Source: an uncultured Christensenella sp.
GTDB taxonomy: Bacteria; Bacillota; Clostridia; Christensenellales; UBA1750
Reading direction: 5' to 3'
DNA length: 11,259 bases
Assembly: GCA_905193155.1 (NCBI GenBank)
Contig: CAJJNQ010000062.1
Coordinates: 1-11,259 of the forward strand
Below, piece by piece: positions 1-6,976 of this stretch. Positions within the stretch are counted from its first letter, which is position 1. Each line of letters begins with the position of its first letter. The translations under genes were made by a program, and so were the position numbers. The notes beneath the pieces are model-generated. The model did no database searches. It saw nothing but the letters and a program-made list of their open reading frames with translations, and had not been told where the DNA came from.

Positions 1-4
1 TCGC

Positions 5-709
5 TCACGCGCCGAGGTAGGCGTTCTGCACGACATCGTTTCCGCGCAGATTCTCTGCTGTATCGCTCAGCACGATCTTGCCGGTTTCGAGTACATAGCC
101 GCGATTCGCTACCTTGAGCGCCTTATTGGCGTTCTGCTCGACGACAAGTACAGTAATACCGTTCTTGTTTAGATCATGGATGACCTTGAAGCAGGTGTTG
201 ACCATGATGGGCATCAGGCCCATAGAGACCTCGTCAATCAGCAGCAGGCGGGGTGAAAGAGTCAGCGCACGGCCAATCGCAAGCATCTGCTGCTCACCGC
301 CAGACATTGTGCGGGCCAGCTGCTCACGGCGTTCACCGAGACGCGGGAAAATGTCATAGACCATTTCAATGTTCTTTTTTAGCTTTTCCTTGTCCTTGGA
401 GCTATAAGCGCCAATGGCAAGGTTCTCCTCCACTGTCAGCCGTCCAAAAACATGACGTCCTTCCGGCACATAGCCAATACCCATCTCCGCGCGCTTATGG
501 GCAGGAATATGGGAGATGTCTTGTCCGTCATAGAGCACGGCACCGCTCTTGGGCTGAACAAGTCCCATAATGGTCTTAATCAGTGTGGTTTTGCCCGCCC
601 CGTTCGGGCCAATGACGGAAACCAATTCGCCGGTTTGAACATTCAGGCTGATACCGTGGAGGACTTCCATCATTCCGTAGGACACAAACAGATCTTTGAT
701 CTCCAGCAT
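5..709 (-). CDS. livF: Branched-chain amino acid ABC transporter, ATP-binding subunit LivF
   Basis: This is one of the two nucleotide-binding subunits of a HAAT-family importer; it hydrolyses ATP at the cytoplasmic face of the LivH/LivM channel. The 234-residue length is normal for LivF. Walker A is GPNGAGKT at residues 34-41, the signature is MSGGEQQ at 135-141, and Walker B is LLLIDE at 155-160. The switch region reads VVEQNA, with Gln where most ABC ATPases have His, which is usual for LivF. The residue after the Walker B DE is Val instead of the common Pro (DEVSMGLMP), a small oddity. The ATG at 709 lies 2 bp after the livG stop. Its ribosome site, GAGGAGG, is built into the codons of the LivG C-terminal Glu run, so translation is probably coupled. 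It is the last gene of the liv set in the window. Family assignment is firm; the exact substrate (Leu/Ile/Val or another amino acid) is not shown by the sequence. Confidence 0.96.
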   Translation of the reverse strand: MLEIKDLFVSYGMMEVLHGISLNVQTGELVSVIGPNGAGKTTLIKTIMGLVQPKSGAVLYDGQDISHIPAHKRAEMGIGYVPEGRHVFGRLTVEENLAIGAYSSKDKEKLKKNIEMVYDIFPRLGERREQLARTMSGGEQQMLAIGRALTLSPRLLLIDEVSMGLMPIMVNTCFKVIHDLNKNGITVLVVEQNANKALKVANRGYVLETGKIVLSDTAENLRGNDVVQNAYLGA

Positions 710-711
710 GG

Positions 712-1464
712 TTATTCCTCCTCTTCGCCAAGGTAGGCCTCAATGACCTGCTTGTTGTTCTTAACTTCTTCCGGCGTTCCTTCGGCAATCTTCTTGCCAT
801 AGCTGAGCACCATAATACGGTCACAAACCTTCATCGTAATGGGTAGGTTATGCTCGATGAGGACGATACTCTTTTTCTGTGCTTTGAGCTTCATCACAAG
901 CTCCGTCACTTCGTTGATAGCGAAGTTGGAGAGTCCCGCACAGGGTTCGTCAAGCATAATAAGTTCCGGCTCAGTAACAAGCACACGGGCGATCTCAAGC
1001 CGACGGAGATAGCCAAGCGACACATCGCTCGCCTTTTTATCCCGCAGCTTGATCAACCCAGTCTCTGTCAGCACAGCCTCCGCCTTATCCACTACCTCCT
1101 TGGTGTGGCTTTTGCGGAAGTAGGAGCGCATTCCGGTGTACTCGTGCACACCGGCAGCGGCAATTACGTTGTCGAGAATCGTCAGATCCGCCAGCGGTTT
1201 GGAAATCTGGAAGGTGCGGGCAATGCCCATGCGCGCCATCTTGTGCGCAGGAAGGCCCTGCACCTCCTGCCCCTTGAGAATGACCTTGCCGTCGGTTGGC
1301 TTATAAACGCCGCAAATGGCATTGAACAGCGTAGTCTTACCCGCGCCGTTTGGGCCGATGATGCCGAGGGTCTCTCCCTCATTAATGGTGAGATCCAATC
1401 CGTCAATAGCCTTGAGACCGCCGAAGTACATCTTCAGCCCTTCAATACGCATTAGTTCCTTCAT
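712..1464 (-). CDS. livG: Branched-chain amino acid ABC transporter, ATP-binding subunit LivG
   Basis: This is the second ATPase subunit of the Liv importer and pairs with LivF under the LivH/LivM permease. It has 250 residues, typical of LivG. Walker A is GPNGAGKT at 37-44, Walker B is LIMLDEP at 168-174, and the switch His is in IEHNL (H205). The helical segment MGIARTFQ (79-86) is the Q-loop region characteristic of LivG. The signature reads VSLGYLRRLEIAR (148-160), where many LivG proteins have LSYGxQRRLEIAR; Ser and Gly are kept but the surrounding residues drift. The ATG overlaps the livM stop by 4 bp (ATGA), which signals translational coupling; an AGGAGG lies about 10 nt upstream within livM. 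A second ATG (Met5) is possible but less well placed. The protein ends in four Glu residues whose codons carry the livF ribosome site. Confidence 0.96.
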   Translation of the reverse strand: MKELMRIEGLKMYFGGLKAIDGLDLTINEGETLGIIGPNGAGKTTLFNAICGVYKPTDGKVILKGQEVQGLPAHKMARMGIARTFQISKPLADLTILDNVIAAAGVHEYTGMRSYFRKSHTKEVVDKAEAVLTETGLIKLRDKKASDVSLGYLRRLEIARVLVTEPELIMLDEPCAGLSNFAINEVTELVMKLKAQKKSIVLIEHNLPITMKVCDRIMVLSYGKKIAEGTPEEVKNNKQVIEAYLGEEEE

Positions 1465-2363
1465 TCCTTATCCGCCTCCTTTTTTGCTGTGATCCTCTGC
1501 AGGAGTTTCCGGCAGCCGTTTACAATTGGGCTGTTGTCGCCGATCAGGCCGCTGGGCATGAAGCGCACCATAAGTACCAGCAGCGTGCCATATACAAAGG
1601 AGCGGTAGTTGTCCGCAAAGCGGAGTGCCTCAGGAAGGAATGTCAGCAGCAGCGCGCCGAAAATCGGTCCGCGAATGGTCCCAATACCGCCGATAACAAC
1701 CATCGAGAGAATCTGGATAGAGATGACGAACGCAAAGTCGGACGAACAGATATAGCCCATACGGTGGGCATAAATGCCGCCAGCAAGCCCTGCGATTACC
1801 GTACCGATAATAAATGTAAGGATCTGATAGCGACTCACATCAATGCCGAACGAGCGGGCCGCTGCGGAATCATTGTTGATGGAAGCCAGCGCCATGCCGA
1901 ACCATGAGCGGCGCATCTTGATGATCAGCAAACACACAACGACAATAACGACAAATGTCAGCCAGAAGAACTGGCGGTTGCCCATTTTTGTGCCAAAAAG
2001 CATCGGCTTGAGGATCGTGAGACCGAGCGAACCGCCGGTAATGCTCATGTTGTTAAAGAGCGCGACCATAACAAAGTTGATGCCGATGGTCGTGATGGCA
2101 AGGAAGTCAGCCTGCAATCGCAGGGAGATCAGGCCAAGCAACGCGCCGCACGCGCCGGTAAACAGCATGGCAATAAGCAGCGCAAGGAAAAAGTTCACAT
2201 GGTATGTCTGTGTCAGAATGGCGGCTGTATAGGCGCCGATACCGAAGAAAGCCGCATGACCCATCATTGCCTGTCCGGCGTAGCCAGTGATAATGTTCAG
2301 AGACAAGGCAAGCAGAGTAAAGATAGCGGCTGTTGCACCGATAGAATATAGATAAGCACTCAT
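1461..2363 (-). CDS. livM: Branched-chain amino acid ABC transporter, permease LivM
   Basis: This inner-membrane permease subunit forms the transport path together with LivH. It has 300 residues with about eight to ten hydrophobic segments across residues 5-265. The family hallmark LNIITGYAGQAMMGHAAFF lies at 22-40, followed by GIGAYTAAIL. The cytoplasmic loop that docks to the ATPases is recognisable at 153-175 (SWFGMALASINNDSAAARSFGID), ending in the Ala-Ala...GI pattern of LivM. A second conserved block, VVIGGIGTIRGPIFGA, lies at about 222-237. The C-terminus is a short basic/acidic cytoplasmic tail. The ATG at 2363 follows livH by 13 bp and has a strong AAAGGAGGGG ribosome site; the stop overlaps the livG start. 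The order H-M-G-F is the standard HAAT operon layout. Confidence 0.95.
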   Translation of the reverse strand: MSAYLYSIGATAAIFTLLALSLNIITGYAGQAMMGHAAFFGIGAYTAAILTQTYHVNFFLALLIAMLFTGACGALLGLISLRLQADFLAITTIGINFVMVALFNNMSITGGSLGLTILKPMLFGTKMGNRQFFWLTFVVIVVVCLLIIKMRRSWFGMALASINNDSAAARSFGIDVSRYQILTFIIGTVIAGLAGGIYAHRMGYICSSDFAFVISIQILSMVVIGGIGTIRGPIFGALLLTFLPEALRFADNYRSFVYGTLLVLMVRFMPSGLIGDNSPIVNGCRKLLQRITAKKEADKE

Positions 2364-2376
2364 CGTTACCCCTCCT

Positions 2377-3252
2377 TTAAACCTTGTTGCGCTGACCGAA
2401 GAGACCGGATGGCTTGATCAGCAGCACGATAATCAGGACAACGAATGCGATGGCGTCCTTCGGAATGGGAATTTGGGTATAGGTCGAAAGCATGACCTCG
2501 GCAAAACCGATAATCAGTCCCGCGACCACAGTACCGAGCGGATTGCCAAGGCCACCGAGCACAATGATAGCCAGCATCTTATACGACGGAACCTCACCGA
2601 GCGCAGGCGTGATGGAATTGTAGAGAATGCCGGTCATGATACTGGCGGCCGCGGCAAAACCGTAGCCTAAAATGTAAGATAGTGCCATTGCGGAATTCGT
2701 ATTCACGCCGCAGGCGCGGGCAATATCAGGGTCTTCTGCTGTGGCACGCCACGCAAGCCCCATTTTCGTTTTGTTCAGGATGATCCAGAGAATCACAAGC
2801 AAAAGCGCCGTAAGGGCAAAAATCAAAATCCAGTTCGTCTGGATTGAGACGCTGCCAAGGTGAATCACATCCACTGGGAAACGGAAGTTATATGCCTTGG
2901 TGCCGGCGCCGCAGATTAGACGCACTGCGTCGCTGCTGACGGTAAAAAGGCCGACCGCCGCGACCAGCGGAATGATAGAAAGTGTACGCGGCTTGGCAAG
3001 AATAGGGCCGTAGATCGTGCGGTGTAAAACCACACCGAGCAGTCCGATAACTGCCATTGCCACAAGAAAGGCAAGCACGAGGCTGCCGGTCGCCGTGTAG
3101 ACATAGTAACCCACATAGGCTCCCAGCAGATAAGCGCCTGCATTGGCAATATCCAGTATGCCGAGAATGCCATAGATCAGCGTTGCACCCATCGCCGTAA
3201 GGGCGTAAAGGCTGCCGATCATCAGGCTGTTGATGACTTGCTGCAGGAACAT
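2377..3252 (-). CDS. livH: Branched-chain amino acid ABC transporter, permease LivH
   Basis: This is the first permease subunit of the Liv importer, in the membrane as a heterodimer with LivM. It has 291 residues, the usual size. The N-terminal block INSLMIGSLYALTAMGATLIYG (7-28) followed by GILGILDIANAGAYLLGAY (28-46) is the LivH hallmark. The ATPase-contact loop is at 164-183 (MGLAWRATAEDPDIARACGV), and the conserved LAIIVLGGLGNPLGTVVAG lies near 227-245. The protein ends in KPSGLFGQRNKV, also typical of the family. The ATG at 3252 has GGGAGGG 8 nt upstream. A 103-bp gap with a strong stem-loop separates it from livK, which may set a lower level of permease than of binding protein. Confidence 0.95.
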   Translation of the reverse strand: MFLQQVINSLMIGSLYALTAMGATLIYGILGILDIANAGAYLLGAYVGYYVYTATGSLVLAFLVAMAVIGLLGVVLHRTIYGPILAKPRTLSIIPLVAAVGLFTVSSDAVRLICGAGTKAYNFRFPVDVIHLGSVSIQTNWILIFALTALLLVILWIILNKTKMGLAWRATAEDPDIARACGVNTNSAMALSYILGYGFAAAASIMTGILYNSITPALGEVPSYKMLAIIVLGGLGNPLGTVVAGLIIGFAEVMLSTYTQIPIPKDAIAFVVLIIVLLIKPSGLFGQRNKV

Positions 3253-3288
3253 AGGACGTTCCCTCCCAATCGTTGGAATTAGAGAAGG

Positions 3289-3315
3289 GCGGAGGCGCCG
3301 TTATGACGCCTCCGC
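3289..3315 (-). other. Strong intercistronic stem-loop between livK and livH
   Basis: In the transcribed (minus) strand, arms GCGGAGGCG and CGCCTCCGC pair perfectly over 9 bp around a 9-nt loop, and about three more pairs form beyond one mismatch. No U-run follows, so it is unlikely to be a full terminator. Stem-loops in this position are known after binding-protein genes, where they protect the upstream mRNA from 3' decay or cause partial termination, giving more receptor than permease. A second weak hairpin (AGGGG/CCCCT, 3335-3350) sits just upstream. The role is inferred. Confidence 0.6.
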
Positions 3316-3355
3316 TCCTTTGGCTGTGCAGGAGAGGGGCATTTCCCCCTGTAAC

Positions 3356-4573
3356 TTAATAAGTGACCTTTTCGACCTTGTCGCCGTCGATGATGTTGAT
3401 GTCATCGATGATGCCATAGCTGTGGAAGAGGATATCATCGCCGACCTGCTGGATCTGAACAGGCTTGACGGCAGAACCCGCACTGGTGTAGTACATCAGC
3501 GTACCGGTAACCGTGTCAAAGTCCTTCAGACCCGCAATGTAGTCGCGCATAGCGGCAGGATCGGTGCCGACATTTTCAAACGCGGCAAAGAGGACCTGGA
3601 ACGCATCATACACAGAAGCGCCGACCATATCGGGTTCCATCTTATATTCCGCCTGATAGTTCTTGATGTAAGCCTGCGTGCCTTCGTTGGCGTCGTCACG
3701 GTTCATGTTTGTGGTGATGTAGAGGCCCTTGGCATATTCGCCGGCGGTTTCAAGCAGCTGCCAGGAGTCAGCGCCCTCGCAGCCGAGGATCTTGACGTCG
3801 AGACCCTGAAGGGCGACCTGACGGCAGACCTCGGAGGCGTGTGCATAGTAGTTGGGCATATAGATGAGATCGACCTTCTCGTCCTTGATCTTGGTAATGA
3901 CGGAGGTCATGTCATTATCGGAGATCGCAATGTAGTCTTCGGAAACGATCTCCGCGCCAAGCTTGGCAGCCTGTGCCTTGAAGTAGGCAGCCTGCTCCTT
4001 GCCGAAGTCGAGATCAACGGCAACGATGGCAATGCGGTTGGCTTTCAGCTCGCCGACAGCAAACTGCGCGGCAGCGGTGGCCTGAACCGCGCCGGGGAAG
4101 GACTGGGAGAAGATATAGTCGCCCGCGTTAACGACGTCCGGGTGAACGGCATAGGCGGAGACCATCACGATACCGGCATCCTGGCAGATGGGAGCGGCAA
4201 CCTTGGTGGGGCCGGAGTAGGAACCGGATACGATAGCGTCAACATTATCCACGGTAGTAAGCTTTTCCAGAATGTTGGCAGCTTCCGCCGTATCCAGACC
4301 GTCATCGTAGTTGACAAGCTCGACCTTGCGGCCGTTGATGCCGCCCGCTTCATTGATCAGCTTGACCGCAAGTTTGGCGGACTGCTCGGCGCTCTGGCCG
4401 TCCGCGGCAGCAGAGGCGGCAGAAACAGGGGCAAAGAAGCCGATGCGAATGGGGTCGGCATCAGGGGTATCACCGTTGCCGGTCGTACTGGGATCCTCGG
4501 TGGTTTTGCTGCCGCAGGCAACAAGGGCAAGGACCATAGCAAGTGCAAGAATGAGACTCAACAGCTTTTTCAT
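3356..4573 (-). CDS. livK: Branched-chain amino acid ABC transporter, substrate-binding lipoprotein LivK-like
   Basis: This is the extracellular receptor of the Liv importer, tethered to the membrane by a lipid on its N-terminal Cys. It has 405 residues. The signal peptide is MKKLLSLILALAMVLALVAC with a lipobox LVAC ending at Cys20, followed by a flexible Thr/Ser/Gly/Asp-rich linker to about residue 40. The mature part is a periplasmic-binding-protein type 1 fold (Peripla_BP_6 type): IRIGFFAPVS at its start, then NEAGGINGRKVELVNYDDG, a block typical of LivK/AmiC-like receptors. The start has GAGGAGGAA 6 nt upstream. It lies 99 bp after yjiH and heads the liv set. Ligand identity cannot be read from the sequence; leucine/isoleucine/valine is the family default, but other amino acids, amides and small organic acids are known for relatives. 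Confidence 0.93.
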   Translation of the reverse strand: MKKLLSLILALAMVLALVACGSKTTEDPSTTGNGDTPDADPIRIGFFAPVSAASAAADGQSAEQSAKLAVKLINEAGGINGRKVELVNYDDGLDTAEAANILEKLTTVDNVDAIVSGSYSGPTKVAAPICQDAGIVMVSAYAVHPDVVNAGDYIFSQSFPGAVQATAAAQFAVGELKANRIAIVAVDLDFGKEQAAYFKAQAAKLGAEIVSEDYIAISDNDMTSVITKIKDEKVDLIYMPNYYAHASEVCRQVALQGLDVKILGCEGADSWQLLETAGEYAKGLYITTNMNRDDANEGTQAYIKNYQAEYKMEPDMVGASVYDAFQVLFAAFENVGTDPAAMRDYIAGLKDFDTVTGTLMYYTSAGSAVKPVQIQQVGDDILFHSYGIIDDINIIDGDKVEKVTY

Positions 4574-4605
4574 GGGTGTTCCTCCTCATAAAATAGTTAA
4601 TTACA

Positions 4606-4623
4606 CAGGCGCATACGCACCTG
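4606..4623 (-). other. Imperfect inverted repeat in the yjiH-livK gap
   Basis: The 99-bp gap between yjiH and livK holds the 18-bp sequence CAGGTGCGTATGCGCCTG on the minus strand. Its halves pair as RNA over about 7-8 bp, counting G-U pairs. No U-run follows, but AT-rich DNA and the livK ribosome site do. The gap also carries a 7-bp direct repeat (GCAGGGA on the minus strand, 4641-4647 and 4656-4662, 15-bp period). I could not identify a convincing sigma-A promoter here, so livK may depend on transcription from upstream. These could be operator or leader elements, or chance. Confidence 0.3.
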
Positions 4624-4672
4624 AATAATCCAAGAGAGTTTCCCTGCACATACGCTCCCTGCCCGGTCGTCA

Positions 4673-5992
4673 TCAGAACAGGATCAATGCCGCCGCACCG
4701 GCAAGCAGGACCGAGAGGATCACTCGCTCGACCCAGATGAAGAGCATCTGCGGCACCTTGACAGGAATGCTGGTGGAAAGAATGCAGGGAATGACCGCCG
4801 AGAAAAACAGCAGCTCCGAAATGCAGCCTACTGCTACAACATAACGCGTGGCCAGCGAGCAATCCATGACAAACGCACACGGCAGGTACATCTCGGCAAT
4901 GCTGGTGGCCAGCGCCTGCGCCGCCGGCAGAGCTTCGGGCAACTGCACGAGAGCGGCAAAGGGATAGAAAAGATAACCTATGATCCGAAAAAGCGGAGTA
5001 TACATTGCCAGCAGCATTCCGATCAGGCCGACCGAAAGGATACTCGGCACGATGGTACAGGCCATCTGCAAGCCGCTCAGGAAGGTTTTCCAGATGCTTT
5101 CCGGCAGGCTGCCGCTCTGTTCCGCAGCGGCAAGAGCCGTATCCAACGCCGTATGTATTCGGCGTTCCGTGACCGGACACTCGGGCTGCGGCTGCACGCC
5201 TTCCCTGTATTCATCAGGAAAGCGGTTTAGCGGATACATCCGCACCGTGACCGCCGTAACAATAAACGTGATGAGCAGCGTGGACCAGAAGTAGAGATTC
5301 CATCGGTCCATCAATCCCAGAGTGCTTGCCACTGTGATCATAAAAGTGGACGACACGGTGGAAAAGCCGGTCGCAATGATAGCCGCTTCCTTTTTTGTGT
5401 AGGCGCCCTTCGTGTAAAGCTCATCGGTGATGAGAAGCGCGACGGAGTAGCTGCCGACAAAGGAGGCTACCGCGTCGATGGCTGAGCGCCCCGGTGTTTT
5501 CCAGATCCGCCGCATGAGCGGGCGGACAAACACGCCGACAAATTCCATCAGCCCGTAATTCGTCAGAAAGGCAAGGAAGATAGAGCCAATGGGGACCAGG
5601 AATGTCAACGACTGCCCCAGTGAAAAAAGAAAGGGCAGCAGCGATCCGTTCTCCAGCCATTCCTTTGGGCCGAAGCCGAAAAGATACATAGCCGCACAGG
5701 CCGCGCCGAAAAGCTTGAAAAGCGTGAAGATCGTGCTTGTCGCGCTCCTGTTCCAGTTCTTTTTTGCGAACGGAAGCAGCGCCCCTGCCACACATACACC
5801 CAGCACCAGCCAACGCTGAGCCGGCCCAACCAGGGCAGCGGCAAGCTGGCAGAACACATCCAGTGGAATCGTATGCGTCCCATGAAAGGGTACTGTGACA
5901 AAAAAGACGAAAATGCCAACCAGATTGCACAAAACAAACTTGGCCCATGCAAGGCGGCTGTATGCCGCGGCACGGTGTTCTATGTTCTTCAT
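4673..5992 (-). CDS. YjiH-family membrane protein (nucleoside-recognition/Gate domain)
   Basis: This is a polytopic membrane protein of 439 residues with about ten to twelve hydrophobic segments (roughly 17-37, 60-76, 85-107, 117-147, 170-190, 202-226, 232-250, 303-332, 334-350, 355-378, 385-409, 415-439) and a hydrophilic linker near 252-300. The central block from about 120 to 235, containing SLGQSLTFLVPIGSIFLAFLT and TGFSTVSSTFMITVAS, matches the nucleoside-recognition (Gate) fold of YjiH-type proteins as I recall them. The second half looks like the YjiG-like partner fused in the same chain. The family's substrate is not established; the context of a nutrient-sensing kinase pair and an amino-acid importer favours uptake or exchange of an amino acid, peptide or related solute, which is inference. 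In-frame TGA codons upstream limit the N-terminus. The ATG at 5992 has only a weak ribosome site beside it and follows a stem-loop. Confidence 0.8.
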   Translation of the reverse strand: MKNIEHRAAAYSRLAWAKFVLCNLVGIFVFFVTVPFHGTHTIPLDVFCQLAAALVGPAQRWLVLGVCVAGALLPFAKKNWNRSATSTIFTLFKLFGAACAAMYLFGFGPKEWLENGSLLPFLFSLGQSLTFLVPIGSIFLAFLTNYGLMEFVGVFVRPLMRRIWKTPGRSAIDAVASFVGSYSVALLITDELYTKGAYTKKEAAIIATGFSTVSSTFMITVASTLGLMDRWNLYFWSTLLITFIVTAVTVRMYPLNRFPDEYREGVQPQPECPVTERRIHTALDTALAAAEQSGSLPESIWKTFLSGLQMACTIVPSILSVGLIGMLLAMYTPLFRIIGYLFYPFAALVQLPEALPAAQALATSIAEMYLPCAFVMDCSLATRYVVAVGCISELLFFSAVIPCILSTSIPVKVPQMLFIWVERVILSVLLAGAAALILF

Positions 5993-6002
5993 GCTCCATC
6001 CG

Positions 6003-6023
6003 GGAAGCGCAGCAAGCGCTTCC
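6003..6023 (-). other. Stem-loop in the yjiH mRNA leader
   Basis: On the minus strand, arms GGAAGCGC and GCGCTTCC form a perfect 8-bp stem with a 5-nt loop (TTGCT). It ends 10 nt before the yjiH ATG. A good Shine-Dalgarno-like GGAGGG lies on the far (5') side of the stem, at about 6025-6030, too far from the ATG unless the hairpin forms and shortens the distance. The leader may therefore control translation; this is inferred from sequence only. Confidence 0.5.
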
Positions 6024-6040
6024 GCCCTCCATCATCAATT

Positions 6041-6046
6041 TACATA
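6041..6046 (-). promoter_or_regulatory. Candidate -10 element of the yjiH promoter
   Basis: The minus strand reads TATGTA, a fair -10 hexamer. No acceptable -35 lies 16-18 bp upstream; that place is taken by the tandem T-rich repeats. A promoter with a poor -35 and activator sites in its place is the usual design of response-regulator-activated genes. Confidence is limited because a single hexamer is weak evidence. Confidence 0.4.
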
Positions 6047-6056
6047 GTAAGTGCAA

Positions 6057-6087
6057 ACTTCAAAAACCTTCAAAAACCTTCCAAAAA
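6057..6087 (-). promoter_or_regulatory. Tandem direct repeats, candidate binding site of the neighbouring GlnL-like regulator
   Basis: Read on the minus strand there are three head-to-tail units: TTTTTGGAAGG (6087-6077), TTTTTGAAGG (6076-6067) and TTTTTGAAGT (6066-6057). The last two give TTTTTG-N4-TTTTTG, a 10-bp period that puts both hexamers on one helix face. From memory, GlnL of B. subtilis binds a direct repeat TTTTGT-N4-TTTTGT upstream of glsA-glnT, so the architecture is the same and the hexamer is close. The site lies just after the stop of the GlnL-like gene, over the expected -35 of the yjiH promoter. Confidence 0.6.
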
Positions 6088-6095
6088 ATTCGGCG

Positions 6096-6962
6096 TCAGT
6101 CTTCCAGTTTTAGTAAAATTCCCTCAAAAAACTTCTTGGTGTTGATTTTTCCAGACTGTGAACCCTTTCCCTGCAGCATTCGCATCTCCTGCTGCACCTG
6201 CCCGAAATCGAAAAGGCGCGAGGCATACTCGGTGAATATCTCATCATAAAAGTCCTCGCTGCCGCGCGCAGCCAAGTGGCTCTGTGCTTTCTGGATAGCG
6301 CGGCGGATCTTTTGCTCAATACCCTTCTGCCGCGCGGCATCGCATTCGCTGCCATATAATTCATAGCCAATATGCTGATATACGTCGGAGAGCTGGTATT
6401 CCTGTCTCGTATGGCGGCGACGGCTGCGCAGATAGCGCACGGCAGCGGCGATTTCCCTGCTTCCCGTCATGCCGAGTATCCCAATATCTGCGAAAATCTC
6501 CCGCAGGCGCTGCTCGCTGTCATCCGCAGCAGGTCCAGCGGCGGCAGGCGTCACAGCCTGCCGCACAGCGGAAAGCATCCGCTCCATTTCCATGATCTGA
6601 ATGACATTTTGCAGCACCTTGCGGATCTCCAGCACGTTGATGGGCTTATGAACGAAAAAGTCGATTCCTTCCTTGTAGGCCATTTCCTCCATGTTCTTAT
6701 CATGCGCCTGCGAGATCATGATAAAATGGCTACCGGCGCCGCGCGACATGGCTCGTTTCATAATGCGTATTCCATCGGTGTGCGGAAACAGCAGATCAAT
6801 CAGTACAATGTCGGGCTGGTAGAATAAAATCTCATCCACTGCCTGCTCTTCATCTGTTACTGTTGCAACCACCTCGCCAAGCTGCTCGCGAGCAATGACA
6901 AATTTGAGCATCGTGCCGACAGAACTGTCGTCATCCACAATCAGAATTCGTTTCATATTCAT
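6096..6962 (-). CDS. glnL: Response regulator with YcbB/GlnL-type output domain
   Basis: This is the cytoplasmic regulator half of a two-component system, 288 residues from the chosen start. The receiver domain spans about 3-125: acidic pocket D10/D11, phospho-acceptor D56 in IVLIDLLFP, switch S84 in MISQA and K106 in HKP. After a linker rich in Ala/Pro/Asp (about 140-155), the C-terminal half (about 158-288) begins ADIGILGMTGSREIAAAVRYL and matches the YcbB domain found in GlnL of Bacillus subtilis. GlnL works with GlnK to activate glutamine-use genes. The start at 6962 is preferred over an in-frame TTG at 6980 because AGGAG (6975-6971) sits 8 nt before it and the chain then starts directly at the receiver fold. 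It follows the kinase stop by 14 bp, so the pair is co-transcribed. The glnL symbol denotes family resemblance, not proven orthology. Confidence 0.85.
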   Translation of the reverse strand: MNMKRILIVDDDSSVGTMLKFVIAREQLGEVVATVTDEEQAVDEILFYQPDIVLIDLLFPHTDGIRIMKRAMSRGAGSHFIMISQAHDKNMEEMAYKEGIDFFVHKPINVLEIRKVLQNVIQIMEMERMLSAVRQAVTPAAAGPAADDSEQRLREIFADIGILGMTGSREIAAAVRYLRSRRRHTRQEYQLSDVYQHIGYELYGSECDAARQKGIEQKIRRAIQKAQSHLAARGSEDFYDEIFTEYASRLFDFGQVQQEMRMLQGKGSQSGKINTKKFFEGILLKLED

Positions 6963-6970
6963 GTGGCACT

Positions 6971-6975
6971 CTCCT
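6971..6975 (-). promoter_or_regulatory. Ribosome binding site that decides the response-regulator start
   Basis: AGGAG on the minus strand lies 8 nt before the ATG at 6962 and overlaps the end of the kinase gene. The alternative TTG start at 6980 would place this site inside the coding region, so the ATG at 6962 is the better start. Confidence 0.75.
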
Positions 6976-6976
6976 C

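Noticed and set aside
3230..4591. Long open frame (453 codons) on the plus strand opposite livK
   Set aside because: It is antisense to a clear lipoprotein gene, its product is a low-complexity Gly/Val/Asp-rich chain with no family resemblance, and the opposite frame carries a signal peptide, lipobox and ribosome site. It is a composition shadow.
5421..6056. Alternative-frame ORF on the minus strand overlapping the yjiH start
   Set aside because: Its product is Cys/His/Arg-rich with no recognisable fold, whereas the yjiH frame gives continuous membrane segments.
6057..6087. Repeat array considered as a CRISPR or VNTR
   Set aside because: Units are 10-11 bp with no spacers and only three copies, far too short for CRISPR; the promoter position favours a regulator site.
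6088..6110. Possible terminator after the response regulator
   Set aside because: A T6 run follows the stop, but no stable stem precedes it; the T-run is part of the repeat array.
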